64,000 bases of DNA from assembly GCA_002900995.3 (NCBI GenBank), contig CM035307.1, positions 3,472,001 to 3,536,000 of the forward strand. The letters are read 5' to 3'. Both the position numbers and the translations under genes were made by a program. A model generated the notes under the pieces. The model was not told the DNA's origin. It worked only from the letters and a program-made list of their open reading frames with translations, and ran no database searches. This DNA comes from Ganoderma boninense. Its lineage: Eukaryota; Basidiomycota; Agaricomycetes; Polyporales; Polyporaceae. Positions 1 through 11,937 of this stretch are shown in pieces (within the stretch, counting starts at the first letter, position 1; each line of letters starts with the position of its first letter).

Positions 1-215
1 GTTAAGCAGAGACTTACATTTTGAGAGCCGCGCTGCAGTCTAGTGGCTGAAGCGCCCATAACACCTGTGCCGGCTCCGGGCCTCTGCCGCTGCGGCACTC
101 TGACAAAATCCCAGTCAAGGTTCCTTCCCTTCCCTACTTCCTTCCCTGTGGAATCCTCGAGCTCCCTTGCTCGAAAATCACAGCAAAAGTATCTCAGCAG
201 TTACCGTATCTCGCG
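1..215 (+). promoter_or_regulatory. 5' leader/upstream region of the eIF5B gene
   Basis: These bases precede the eIF5B start codon. They contain pyrimidine-rich stretches (TTCCTTCCCTTCCC around 120-140) of the kind common upstream of fungal housekeeping start codons. I see no other gene; short open frames here do not look coding. Confidence 0.4.
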
Positions 216-3200
216 ATGCCTCCGAAAAACAAGGGCAAAAAGGGAAAGAAGCAGGACGACGACGACTTCTGGTTCGCAGCCACCTGCCTCACTCCAATCA
301 ATTCCTGCTCACATCTACGCTCGCATCTAGGGAGAATGCTGGGACCTCTGTAGCAGGAAACAATGCCGACGCTCCCGTAGATGCCGGCGAGGCATCAGAT
401 GGCGACTTCAAGCCCAAGGGTAAAGGCAAGGCGAGCGGCATCTCCGCCTTCGCTGCCCTTGGTTTGGAGGAGCCTTCCATGGATGAGGATGGTGATGAGG
501 ATTTCGGTGGATTGATGGTACGTTACAACATTTTCTAATTATTCGGCCCAACAGCGGCTTAGAAAATCCCCTCGGGTCGATAGTCTGCCATCAAGGCCTC
601 GAACAAGAAGGGCAAGAAGGAGAAGAAGAAGGATAAGCGGGGCGGGAACGATGTCACGTTTGAAGATGGCCCTCCGCCAGGGGAGGGCTCGGATACGGAA
701 GCTGCGGCGGCGAAGGGAGACATCAGCGCTCCCAAGTCGGGCGTACAGATGACTGCCGAGGAGCTCGCAGACGAGGAGTGGGGTCCTGTGAAGAAGGACA
801 AGAAAGGGAAGAAGGGGAAGAAGAAGGGAAAGGCAGCTCATGATGACGAGGAGGAAGAAGAGGAAAAGCCTGGTGCGAAATATTCCAGCAGTTTATTCGT
901 GGACAGAATGAGCTGATTGCCCATGGTATGAAGGCGAGGCTCCGGCAGCACCGGAGAAGGCCTCACCATCGCCTGCACCCCCTGCGGATAAGGACGAGGA
1001 TGAAGAGGCTGCAGATGATGGTGCACCAAAACTCTTGTCCAAGAAGGAGAAGGAGAAGCTGAAGAAGGAACGAGAAAAGGTGCGTCTGCAGTATCACTCT
1101 GATGGAATCGCGGAGTCTTCATGGATACACAACTAGGCCAAGAAGAAGGCCCAAGCAGCGGCGAAAAAGGCTGCTGCTACTGAGGGCGGCGAGGAGGCGG
1201 CAGCACCGGCACCCGCTCCTGAAGCTCCCGCCGCGGACGCTGAAGATGACGAAGACGAAGGTGCAGGCGGTGGAGGTGACAAGAAGAAAAAGAAAAAGAA
1301 GAAGGCGAAGAAAGAGGAGGAGCCTGCGCCCGCTCCAGCCGCTGCCAAGAAGAAGGGCGGGGCTGGTATCAGCGCGCTCAAGGCGATGATGGAGGAGAAA
1401 AAGCGGCTGGAAGAAGAGGCACGGCGGAGAGAAGAGGAGGAGCGCAAGAGGATCGAAGAGGAGGAGAGGAGAGCAGAGGAGGAGGAGCGGAGGAAGGAGG
1501 AGGAGAAGCAGAGGAAGAAGGAGAAAGAGAAGGTACGTTCTTATTATCAAACATCCTTTATTGCCATTCATGTCCTCATGTATGTTCCATTCGCTGGCAG
1601 GCCAAGCGCGAGCTTGCGAAGAAAGAGGGCCGCCTTCTCACAAAGAAGCAGAAGGAGGAGCAACGTGCGGCGGAGCTACGCAGGCAGGCCCTTCTCGCGT
1701 CAGGCGTGCAAATCGAGGGCTTGCAGCAGGGCGGCGCTGCAGCGGAAAAACCCAAGCGCGTCGTCTACGACAACCGCAAGAAGAAGAAGGGTCCTGCCAG
1801 CGCCGCAGGCAGCAGCGTTCCTGGCACTCGCGATGCTTCTCCTGTCCGCGAAGAGCAGCCTGCCGCCCCCAAACCCGCTCCTGCTGCTCCTGCTACTCCC
1901 GAGCCTCCGGCAGAGGAGGCGGACAAGGATGAGGACGTCAAGGATGACTGGGAGGCTAGCAGTGACGACGAGGACAAGAAGGCCGATGGCGTAAAGGACT
2001 CCTGGGATCAGAGCAGCGAGGATGAGGAGGCACCGAAAGCGAAGCCTACACAGAAGACAGCCGCAGGCAACGGTACTGCCAAAGCCGCACCTGCGAAGGC
2101 TGCCGCCAAGGCGGAGAAGGCGGAGCCGTCGAAGGCTCCCGCTCCTGCAGTCAAGGCAGCCGCTGCTCCCGCGAAGGCAGCTCCCGCAAAGAAGGAGGAG
2201 TCCGAGTCCGAGGAAGACTCTGACGACTCTTCGGACGACTCTTCGGATGACGACTCTTCGGACGAGGATAGCTCAGACGAGAGTTCGGACGATGGCATGA
2301 CCGCGGCGCAGCGCCAGGCTGCTCAACGGAAGGCCGAGGCGGCTGCGAGGAGGCAGAAAGCTCACGAGGACGCTCTTGCTGCACGAAGCAAGGACAACCT
2401 TCGCAGTCCCATTTGCTGTATCCTTGGACATGTCGATACCGGTAAGACGAAGTTGTTGGACAAGGTGGGTTTTGGTGCAATGTATGCGCTGGATGAGACT
2501 TGATCGCCCGTTGGTATAGATCCGTCAAACGAACGTCCAGGAGGGTGAAGCCGGAGGTATTACGCAGCAGATCGGTGCGACTTACTTCCCCGTAGAGGCG
2601 ATTAAGACAAAGACAGCTGTGATGAACCGGGATGGCCAGCAGGAGTACAAGATTCCCGGTCTGCTCGTGATCGATACCCCAGGACACGAGTCGTTTACCA
2701 ATTTGCGTTCTCGTGGATCATCCCTTTGTAATATTGCCATCCTGGTCGTCGATATCATGGTGAGTTGCTTTTTGGGCCTCCGTGAACATGGGGGCATTTG
2801 TTGATCGATCTACTGTCCATCAGCACGGTCTCGAGCCCCAGACTCTTGAATCGCTTCGGCTTTTGAGGGAACGCAAGTCACCGTTCATCGTCGCGCTGAA
2901 CAAGATCGACCGTATATACGGCTGGGAGCCTATCCCTGATAACGACTTCCGCAGCTCGCTCGAGAAGCAGTCGCGCTCCGTGCAGCGCCAGTTCGAGGAC
3001 ATGACGAAGAAGATCATCACCGCGTTCGCGGAGCAGGGTCTGAACGCCGTCCTCTACTATGAGAACAAGAGCTTCGCCAGGAACGTCTCCATTGTCCCGA
3101 CGTCGGCGGTGACCGGAGAGGGCGTGCCCGACATGATCATGCTCCTCGTGAATCTGACGCAACAGCGTATGAGCGACAGGCTAATGTACCTGTCCGAACT

Positions 3201-4645
3201 CGAATGTACGGTTCTGGAAGTCAAGGTAATCGAGGGTCTTGGAACGACAATCGATGTCGTCCTGTCCAACGGTATCTGCACGAGGGCGAGAAGATTGTAG
3301 TCTGTGGTCTCAACGGTCCTATCGTCACTCAAATCCGTGCGCTGCTCACGCCTCAGCCTTTGCGCGAGCTTCGTATCAAGGTACGTCGTTATTATCGCAT
3401 ATGTTTGAACCCCGCTCAAGTGTTCATTGTATGATCTAGTCCGCCTATGTCCATCACAAGGAGGTCAAGGCCGCTCTGGGTGTCAAGATTGTTGCCCCTG
3501 ACCTGGAGAAGGCCATTGCTGGATCGCGTCTGCTGGTCTGCGGCCCTGATGACGACGAGGACGATCTCATGGACGAGGTCATGGCCGACCTCACGACACT
3601 GCTCAACTCGATCGACAAGTCGGGCCGCGGTGTCTGCGTGCAGGCGTCCACCCTTGGTTCGCTCGAGGCGCTCCTGGACTTCCTGAAGTCGAGCAAGATC
3701 CCTGTATCAGGGCATCAACATCGGGCCTGTGCACAAGAAGGACGTCATGCGCGCGGCGACGATGTTGGAGAAGGCGAAGGAACTGGCATGTATCCTCTGT
3801 TTCGACGTCACGGTCGACAAGGACGCGGAGCGATTAGCGGAGGAGATGGGCATCCGTCTGTTCAAAGGTGCGATTGTCTTGCGAGTGATCTCGTGCTAGG
3901 ATGTTGACAGATGTGCAGCGGACATCATCTACCACTTGTTCGATGCGTTCACGGCGTACAACAACGAGATCATGGAGGCTAAGAGGAAGGACGCCGCACC
4001 GCAAGCGTCTGGCCTTGTCGTCTCAAGACCATTGCCGCCTTCGCGAAGCGTGACCCTATCATCCTTGGTGTCGATATCTTGGATGGTACTCTTCGTGTTG
4101 GCACGCCGCTTTGTGTCGTCAAGATCGATCCCGAGACCCAGAAGAAGGAAATTATCGATTTGGGCAAGATGTTAGCGCTTTTCTCCTCCTCTCACGTATG
4201 TTATGCTGACGTGGTTGGATAGTACCTCGCTGGAAATCAACCACAAATCCTTCGAGGTGGGTATTAACGAAGTTTCTCTGTCGTACTAGTTTTCTGACAA
4301 GGGACCCAGATTGTCAAGAAGTCGCAAGCTGGTGGTGGTGTCGCTGTGAAGATCGAGCACGCCGTGTACCAGTCTGCCAAGATGTTTGGGCGTCACTTCG
4401 ACGAGAAAGACGAGATCTACTCCCACATCACGCGACAGAGTATTGACGTGCTTAAGGCGAGTCTTGGTATGACTCGACGTGAGTGTTGGCTCGGAGCTAA
4501 TCGGACTGCAGGCTTCGTTCAAGGCGGATGTGTCGAACGAGGAGTGGTTGCTCATCAAGGCGCTCAAGCCCGTATGTGTTCCCCCTCATGTTCGACACTC
4601 TGGAGTGGATTCTGATTTCAATCCTAGCGGCTCAACGTGCAATAA
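216..4645 (+). CDS. FUN12: Eukaryotic translation initiation factor 5B (multi-exon)
   Basis: Ribosome-dependent GTPase that joins the 60S subunit to the 48S complex in the cytosol. The start at 216 gives [19 protein letters not shown], the usual lysine/acidic beginning. About 700 residues of Lys/Glu/Ala-rich, low-complexity sequence with an Asp/Ser tract near 2215-2295 precede the G domain. G1 (GHVDTGKTK, about 2428), G3 (DTPGHESF, about 2676) and G4 (NKID, about 2899) are intact. Domains II-IV follow, ending at KALKP-RLNVQ and TAA at 4643. At least nine short introns are visible, one with a GC donor (4457-4511). An extra G at 3710-3712 and a missing base at 4007/4008 put about 100 codons of domain III out of frame, although the translation there is fully eIF5B-like ([16 protein letters not shown]). 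I read these as sequence errors rather than decay. Confidence 0.95.
4457..4511 (+). other. GC-AG intron in the eIF5B gene
   Basis: The exon ends CTTAAG and the next bases are GCGAGT. The acceptor is CTGCAG before GCTTCG. Only this junction keeps the conserved reading frame (DVLK joined to ASFKADV). The nearby GT donors at about 4466 and 4480 give the wrong phase. Confidence 0.6.
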
Positions 4646-4852
4646 ATGTGGAATGGGAGAGAGGAGATGTTTGCATTGGACGTTATACCTGTTGTAAACA
4701 AGCACTGTATCGATGGCAAATTGCACGCGTGGGAATGGGGAGATGGCGCGGTGTATTTATATTAAATTCACGCTCTCTGCTTCCTTTGCTTCGCCTCGGA
4801 TCCTCGACCCTGCTTCCCGAGCCCTCAGCCATTTTCCGCCGACATACCCACG

Positions 4853-7419
4853 ATGACGGCACACAACGAGGCTACTGATCTTCCGCCGCCGCAAGCGACC
4901 GACGCCGAACGTGACTCGGCCAATGCCCTCGACGAAGACGAGATCAAGCTGGTGATTACCTAGCAGCGGAGACATTCGAGGGACCAAACTATGCAGGAAT
5001 GGGCTATGATCCAGAGACTTACCTTCGGTAACGTCGTCTTCTAATTGTGAACTGGTGCGGCTACGGGTATCCTTGCCTGCAAGTCTGCTGTTCGTCGGTC
5101 TGCTGATGCGCCACGGATGGCTATCGGCGCAAGAGCAGTACACGAACAGGAAGGATTGAGATTACACCGTTCGAACCTGATCAGCGCTCAGACCTGCGTA
5201 GGGAAGCCCCCAGTGTCGTGTTCTCTTGCCCCTTGGGTTCACTGAGGGGCCCTGGCAGAAGTACTGACCATATTTGGTTTTTCATGCTCTGTAGCGCAAG
5301 CTTGGGTACAAGCAGGTACGAGTGGACGTGGAACTTTTTGACTGCGTCGCTGACCGTTCATTTTGTGTAGTCGCTGCACAGAAGTTGGCATTTCGTCGAG
5401 AGCTTTGCGGCTAGCTTCGTTGCCATGAACTTCATTGGCGGCGTTCGGTAGATAAACCTCGCTATAGCACGACAACGAGCAAGCATCCTCACGAGCGTTT
5501 GATAGATCCGGTTTCTTCCTAGGCTTGCTCGCCGGCGGTCCCGCTGCAATATGGTGCGTGTCTACAGACTGGAGGTGTACGAAGGCAAGTTAATAAGTCA
5601 TTGCAGGTCTTCCTACATCATTTCGATGATCTTTATGTTCATCACCGCGGCGGTTCTTGCGGAAATCTGCTCTGCCCTTCCACTGAGCGGCTCGATTTAC
5701 ATCTGGTCGGCTGAGAGCGCTGGCCCCAAGTATGCTAGGTTCTTCGGCTTCATTGTCGCCTGGTGGTCGACCACTGCATGGATGACCTTCGCTGCAGGCA
5801 ATTGTCAGGTATGTCAAATCCTGTAACCGTACAGCGAGACTCGTTGCTAACGTTTATGCAGACTACGGCAAACTACATCGTCTCGCAGTTGGCTGTTTGG
5901 GAGATTGACTTCCCTGGAGGAATCAGCAACGATAACGTCAAATGGCGTGCTCTCATCTGGGCTATCTCGGAGGGTGTTTTGCTTCTGTCCATCGCGATCA
6001 ACTACCTTCCGCCGAGATTGTACTCGGCGGTGTTCAAGTTTTCCGTCGCTCTTTACGCCGTGGACTTCTTGCTTTGCGTTATCTGGTTGCCCATTGGTGT
6101 CTCAAAACCTACGGATTCCGTTCTGCGAAGGAGGTATTCACTATGACCTGTGAGTGTCTGCTGGGGATCCGTTGGAACATCAATACTGACGACCATGTAG
6201 ACAATGGCACTGGAGCGCCCTGCCGGATGGAACTGGATTCTTTCTTTGTGTGTTTGACGTTCCTGCCTGAGCGAGCTTGACGGTTCCTGATTTCGTTCAC
6301 AGCTTGTTCACCGCAGGCACTATGATCGGCTTCGACGCCTCTGGCCATATTGCAGAGGAGACTAAGAATGCCAGGTGGGCTTCGTAATGCATGAGAGTCC
6401 AATAGGATGATGAACCCGAACCTTTCCGTCAGCGTCGTCGCGGGAAAGGGCATAATTTCCAGTGTGGTGGCTACTGGCGTTTTGGGCTTCGCAACTACAT
6501 CCTCTTCTTGTTCTGCACCCCCGACCTTGACACCTTGTTCGCCCTGGAAGCTCCTCAGCCCTTCGTCCAGATATATGCGCTCGCACTTGGCAAGGGTGGC
6601 AGCATCGTGATGACTGCCATTGCAACTCTTGGTCTAATCCTGGTGCGTATCATCGTTGGCGATATTACCACTAGTGTCGTAATCATTCGTTCTGTAGAGC
6701 ACTAGCGTGGCTATTGTCGCCGCTTCTCGCCTCATCTTTGCGGTTGCTCGGGACGGCGTTCTGCCCTTGTCGGGTTGGATCGGCAAGGTTGACGAGGCGA
6801 AGCAGCCACGCAACGCCGTGACCGTCATGTTCGCCTTCGGTGCTGTGTTGTTGTGCACCATCCTTCCCAGCCAGGTCGCCTTCACGTCGTTGATCTCCGC
6901 TGGAGGTATCCCAACCACAGCGGCTTACGGCCTGATCGCGTTGCTTCGGCTTACCATGACCCCCAACGATTTCAAGAGCTCCCATTTCTACCTTGGTCGT
7001 TGGAGGATACCATTTTATGTTTCCACTGTCGTGTTCAATGCCATTGTCTTTGCGGTAAGAGGTGCCAACGCCGGCTGACCAGCCTTCGGAACTGATGATA
7101 TTGTTCACCAGGTCCAGGTGTCTCCGTTCTTCTTCCCCACAACTGCAGAGACATTCAACTTTGTGAGTAATGTGCCTGAAACCTTGCTCTCAATATGCTC
7201 ATCTTCGTTCAGGCACCCGTGATTCTTGGCGTTGTCACGATTTTCGGTGTCATGAGCTGGTACTTCGTCCCTGAGGACAAGTGGCTTCGCCGCGAGCAAA
7301 TTTTGCAACAGCTCAAGGTCGCAGATGAGCCCCTCGAAGGAAACGAGTCCGAAGTTACCACCCTCCCCGAGTTGCCCGAGGTTTCAGGGCCGAAGTTGGA
7401 CTTGGAGCACGCCGACTAA
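4853..7419 (+). CDS. Amino-acid/GABA-type permease (APC superfamily)
   Basis: Integral membrane transporter of the fungal APC group related to yeast Uga4 and Hnm1; the substrate (GABA, choline or another amino acid) cannot be told from sequence. The start at 4853 gives a 33-residue hydrophilic N-terminus. Spliced sequence then gives KLGYKQSLHRSWHFVESFAA, a MNFIGG segment, the GGPAA motif, about 12 hydrophobic segments, the conserved GTGAP...GFDASGHIAEETKNA region, and a hydrophilic tail ending EHAD-TAA at 7417-7419. Intron 1 (about 4952-5291) is some 340 nt, far longer than its neighbours. An extra C at 6218-6220 and a missing base at 6498/6499 shift the frame around the GFDASGHIAEE exon, yet the translation between them is perfectly family-like. 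These are probable sequence errors. Confidence 0.9.
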
Positions 7420-7597
7420 GTCTGCATACACGATAATGGGAACTTAGAAACGCCATGAATGGCATCTATGAATTGTTTCTACATATCATATGCCCCCTAT
7501 TTCTTCACTCGCCCTCTACCCCAAAAACGTTCGACCGGTCTATCTATACCTATACGTCCGATGTCCTAGTTATAGAGTCGATACTAGATTTACACGA

Positions 7598-9349
7598 CTA
7601 TACCATCGTGTCATACATGCGCCCCGATGTGGTCTCAGACATTGTGCTATCCATGAATTGGCCAAGATCGTCGTGTGGATCAGGGATCATGGTGGTCTGT
7701 TGGTCTTGTGGGAACGTCCTGACGAACCGGAGCTCACGCGAAGCGTCGCTGGACTGCATGGATATGCCCTCCGAGTCCGAAGGAATGAAACCTTGAATCA
7801 TAGACTTTCTGACCTGCTGGACGTGGATGAGGAAGCGATTGATGAGTATTGTAGCCGCGCTGTGACAGCAAACCTGATGAATTAGCCAATAAGAAACGAC
7901 TGAATGTGATCATCGACGCACGGCCCCGTGAACACCACCACAATGAGTGAGGGGTTGAGGTCCGGATTCCTGATCTGCGACATAATTGCACTGAACTTAG
8001 AGGACATCATCACGCTGCTCGAACATGAGAGCCATACCGTGGGGAGTGAAAAGACTAAGTCCAGTACGTTGAGCACCAGGAGAGCACTGCCAGTGCCCAA
8101 AGGCCTGTTGTCAGTGCCTCCATTGGTAACCGAGGCATTGACATCAATACCAGAAGTGGATAATTCCTGTCGCTTGCGTCAGAATGGTTTAACAGGTACA
8201 GTGCAGTGTGGCTACTCACCATCGCGGAAGAGAGTTTCCAAGAACGAAGTGTACTCCCATTGGGAAGTACGCTGCAGCACCCCCGTTTGGTATGTTGCGA
8301 ACCAGGTTACCACGAGGACGATGACATCGGATGTTATGAGGCAAACCCTAGAGGCAATGAACACTTGCCGAAGGTGGTGCAACAAATCAAGCGGCAACTT
8401 TGTGAGGGCGACGACGAACAGGTTGCCAATTGGACGCTCACATCTACAAAAAGGACACGGGTATGTTATAGCGAATGACGGACTATGAAGGGATATTCTG
8501 TCTAAAGAGCCTTTACCTTTCATCACCAGAACTCGTTGCAGAGCCCAGGCCGATGGCACACCCGAAGAAGGGGTTTGCTCTAACTTCGATTGAGGATATC
8601 TTGGACTTCCATTGTGTGTTAGCCAATGAGAAAAAGTCTTTATTGTGCTTACATATTCCAAACCAACAGGGATCAGGCTGAGGACGGTGACGAAGGCTGT
8701 CAAGGCCCGGTTCCGGCGACTGAAAACCCAAGTACGCGCACCCGCGAAGGCTTCATGTGGAACCACTGAATTTCTCGTCCAGCAGGGCATATTGAGTTAT
8801 GACCTACCTGCGCATGGAAGGTACTGTAATGAGTCCATGGCCTGGAAGGCCACTGCAAACTTGTAGCAGCTAATCAACACCATTGTTAATCTATCTGGTA
8901 TTCCAGTATCGAGTTTACGGTTACCTCTGTAAAAAGTGTTTTGAGTCATCAATCCTACCCACACGGAATACGGCGGATGCGGAAGACGTACCGACTCGTT
9001 CATCCTCACGACATAGCTGCTAATGTCCATCGTTCTCACCAACAAGGGAATGTAGCGGCCGAGAAAAAATAAGAGTGAGCCTCCGTTCAGCCTCCGGCCC
9101 CAGAAGAAGTCGATTTCCTTGTCCAGAGTTATGACGTATTCGTAGAGTAGCGTTGCTGTCCGTAAGGACATCGTTAGCCCTCAGACCGCTTGAACTATGA
9201 GTCGATCACTTACTAAAAGCCGCGAATATGCAAAGATGCTGTGCAAAGCTATCGAAATAACCATTACTGGAGCCTCAACCGCAGTGCAAGCTTACTCACC
9301 AGCTCAGGTATAATACGTCGTCCGGAGAGTCCTTGTAATACGTGAACAT
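7598..9349 (-). CDS. DUF6533-domain multispanning membrane protein
   Basis: Basidiomycete-expanded family of predicted seven-helix proteins with no known function. The hallmark is in the exon at 9171-9040: LLYEYVITLDKEIDFFW followed by SLLFFLGRYIPLL. Downstream exons give a helix after RNRALTAF (about 8710), helices at 8400-8260 (ASRVCLITSDVIVLVVTW, then LETLFRDG), and GSALLVLNVLDLVF (about 8090). The cytoplasmic tail has INRFLIHVQQVRKS and ends MYDTMV before the stop at 7598. The start at 9349 (MFTYYKDSPDDVLYL) is the best ATG, but the junction between the first two exons is not resolved. Similar proteins often occur in multicopy arrays; here it is single. Confidence 0.75.
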
Positions 9350-10750
9350 AGTCTGTAGGACTCTGTACCGGCAGCTGGTACCCGAGCTAAAATCGTCGCC
9401 AGAGAAAGCGTATCCAAGTAGCCCACTGGCACGACATGTTGCGCTTTTATACGGTTCCCCAGTGCCTTGACCGCATAGACATCCATCATGGGTAACATGT
9501 CAGTCTAAGATTCTGTACTCGTAACACCGGTGAGACTCCGGAAGGATACGCAAGAGGTAAGCACAACGTACCGTCCCCTTCTACGGCAGCGTCGCGAAGG
9601 CTATGTATAGAACTTGGATGGCCTACGTAACTTGCGCGAGTTCCTCCTTTTCAACTTCTTTCCCCCGACTCTCGCAGTCAACCATCTCACCGCATGATCG
9701 ACGGAAATGAATGAGGCTTCATTCGGGGTGCACACCATGACAGCGAGCGCTGCAGGAGCCTGGCAGAGTGGGTTGCGAACTGCGCATTTATATTGGGGCT
9801 GTCGCTGTTGCCAACGGTAAGTCAGCAATTCACGCAGTATGGTATTAAGAAGCATACTAGTAGGTGCGCCGAAACGGAACACTGGGAGCTGCGCTCACTA
9901 GAAGAAGAAGCTGCGCCCGCGAGCCTGCCTTGGCTGTCGCCATGGGCCAGCCGTCGCTTGCAGGTGTAACCATCAGAAGAACTGTTTCTGTCGTTGAGTT
10001 CGTCCCCGCAGGATGAGTCCTCCAGTTTGCAGGGGCATTGCCTGGTCAAGGGGCGTTCTGTATGGCGAAGCGAATCTGTGGGTCTACTTACTGTAGGAAT
10101 AGAGATGCACATCAGAAAGGTGAGCGAAACGTGATGTGAAAGAGCACTGGCCAGTTCTGCTCCATTACTGTAACTCTACCGAAGCGAACCTGTCCAACTT
10201 GATATCCTACACAAGCACAGTTCTAGAGCCTTATATAATATCCCGGAAACGTGGCGAGATGTCGCGGCGTCGCTAGTCATGTAGGGTTCGCGGACATAGG
10301 GGACATAGGAGTGGAATACCATGATACGTGTGACATGACACCAGCATGACACCGTCAATGGTATCCGTTTGAACATCCCTGAGGTGGAACGTGTCGCACT
10401 GATCAATTTCCCAACCGGGAGATCCTAGCAGCTATAGGGACTTAACATTTAGTGGTCACGTAAAGACGACTCGGACGATCCCTACAACATTGGCTACGGC
10501 GATCGCGCAAATGATCATAAAAGCGCTTCGTTATGCTTGCGTCATGCCATGGTGCGCATGCGTCTAGTCTCGACCAAGGGTGTTCGCGCATCCGTCGGAG
10601 TCGGTGTGGGACGTGGGTTCTTCAAGCTAGCCCTCAGCCTCTGTCCACTCGCAAAGCGAACGTCAACACTCGGGACTTAGTGGGTTGGCACAGCAGATTC
10701 GTGCGAGTCCCGTGTCAGCAAACGAGGACGATCCACATTGAGAGCCGGTA
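9350..10750. other. Intergenic stretch, no gene recognised
   Basis: About 1.4 kb between the DUF6533 gene and the first NmrA-like gene. Minus-strand frames at 9601-9882 and 9822-10112 are open for up to about 95 codons. They show no recognisable domain, no convincing start and no splice-supported extension, so I do not call them genes. Confidence 0.4.
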
Positions 10751-10754
10751 CGCG

Positions 10755-10760
10755 TATAAT
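10755..10760 (+). promoter_or_regulatory. TATA-like element of NmrA-like copy 1
   Basis: CGCGTATAAT lies about 60 nt before the ATG at 10818. The duplicate gene has CGCGTATATAA about 90 nt before its start, so the element appears conserved between copies. It also argues against the upstream in-frame ATG at 10761. Confidence 0.45.
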
Positions 10761-10817
10761 ATGCCACCATGGCAGACAAGAACGCACCCCTCAAACACAT
10801 CATCTGCCCCATCCCCA

Positions 10818-11937
10818 ATGTCCACTGCAACGAACAACGTCAAGGCCACCGTTGCCATCCTCGGTGGAACAGGAAATCTCGGTAGGGCTTGTCATCACTA
10901 TATCCGCACGAACGACGAAGGCAGGCTCACCTCGTTTCCCCGTCATAGGTTACTACATCAGCAAGGTCTTCTTGACTGAGTACCGCTGGGCCTTCCCGAC
11001 TGTCCGCCTCACCACGCGCGATGCCTCCTCGGCAAAAGCTCAGGAGCTTGCAAACCTAGGAGCGGAACTCCACCCGTTCGACGGCTCCTTCGACACCTTC
11101 CTCGCCGGCGTCGATGTCGTCGTTAACACCCTCTCCGGATCGGTCACTCCCGAATTTAAGATAGGCCTGCTCCACGCCCTCGTCCGCAACGGTGTGAAGG
11201 TCTACTTCCCGAGCGAATTCGGCGGATAGTAAGCTCCTCCATCATGGTGTCTGCGAGGGGAACGTTACCGACTAATGACTTGAACATCGCAGCGATGTCA
11301 CGCAGAACCTCTTCCCGGGCTACGAGTATATCGAATTCATCAAGAAGAGGGAGCTCGCTATCGAGACGCACGCCATCTTGGACGGAAAGGTCAAGATCGT
11401 CCGCCTCGATACTGGCGGCTTCCTCACGGGGATGGTCGGCCCCGGACGCATGTTCAACTGGAACGCAGAGACGAAACGTCTACACCATCATTGGACCGAG
11501 CACCGCTAAGAACACGTTCACGCACCAGTCCGACATAGGGCGCTCGGTTGCCCAGGTCGCCGTCCTCGCGCTCGACCCCGCGACGGCGGCGACGGTCCCA
11601 GCTCAGATACGCGTCGGCGGAAACATCCTGGACTTTGAGCAGATCCGGGAAATCGTGTCTCGCGTCAAGGGCATCCCCAAGGGTGAGATCGTCTGCAAGG
11701 ACCTGGCAGAGGCGAAGGAAGCTTTGAAGAAGAACCCGAGCCCGACCGTTTTCGACTACGTGAAGTAAGCCCTGAGATCGACCCTGCAGAGGGACGTACG
11801 AGACTAACTTGGGACCATTCAGGATTTTTGGTGCGGTAGGTGCACTGGACTTCACTAAGAACGATAACGAGCTCGTGAACCCTGGACAAAGCTTGTGGAA
11901 GTGGAAGACCGTAGAAGAAGAGTTTCGAGGCTTGTAG
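10818..11937 (+). CDS. NmrA-like / isoflavone-reductase-family oxidoreductase, copy 1
   Basis: Atypical short-chain dehydrogenase with an N-terminal NADP-binding Rossmann motif (VAILGGTGNLG); substrate unknown. Exons: 10818-10881, 10949-11228, 11293-11764 and 11823-11937. The start at 10818 (MSTATNNVKATVAI) aligns with the start of copy 2 and is preferred over the in-frame ATG at 10761. Conserved segments include VYFPSEFGG and QSDIGRSVAQV, and the protein ends in VEEEFRGL. One extra A in the run 11474-11476 breaks the frame inside exon 3. Copy 2 at 37626-38746 has the intact version of this segment (DAETNVYTIVGPST), which pinpoints the fault. If real, the allele would be truncated; otherwise it is an assembly error. 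Confidence 0.88.

Noticed and set aside
2008..2298. Ser-rich frame opposite the eIF5B acidic tract, and similar long antisense frames in other genes
   Set aside because: They are mirror images of low-complexity Asp/Glu/Lys-coding exons, an effect of codon composition.
9601..10112. Two overlapping minus-strand frames of about 95 codons upstream of the DUF6533 gene
   Set aside because: No recognisable sequence and no agreement between them through splicing; probably chance.
10761..10817. Upstream in-frame ATG as the NmrA copy 1 start
   Set aside because: It immediately follows the TATA-like element and copy 2 has no equivalent extension; the ATG at 10818 aligns with the copy 2 start.
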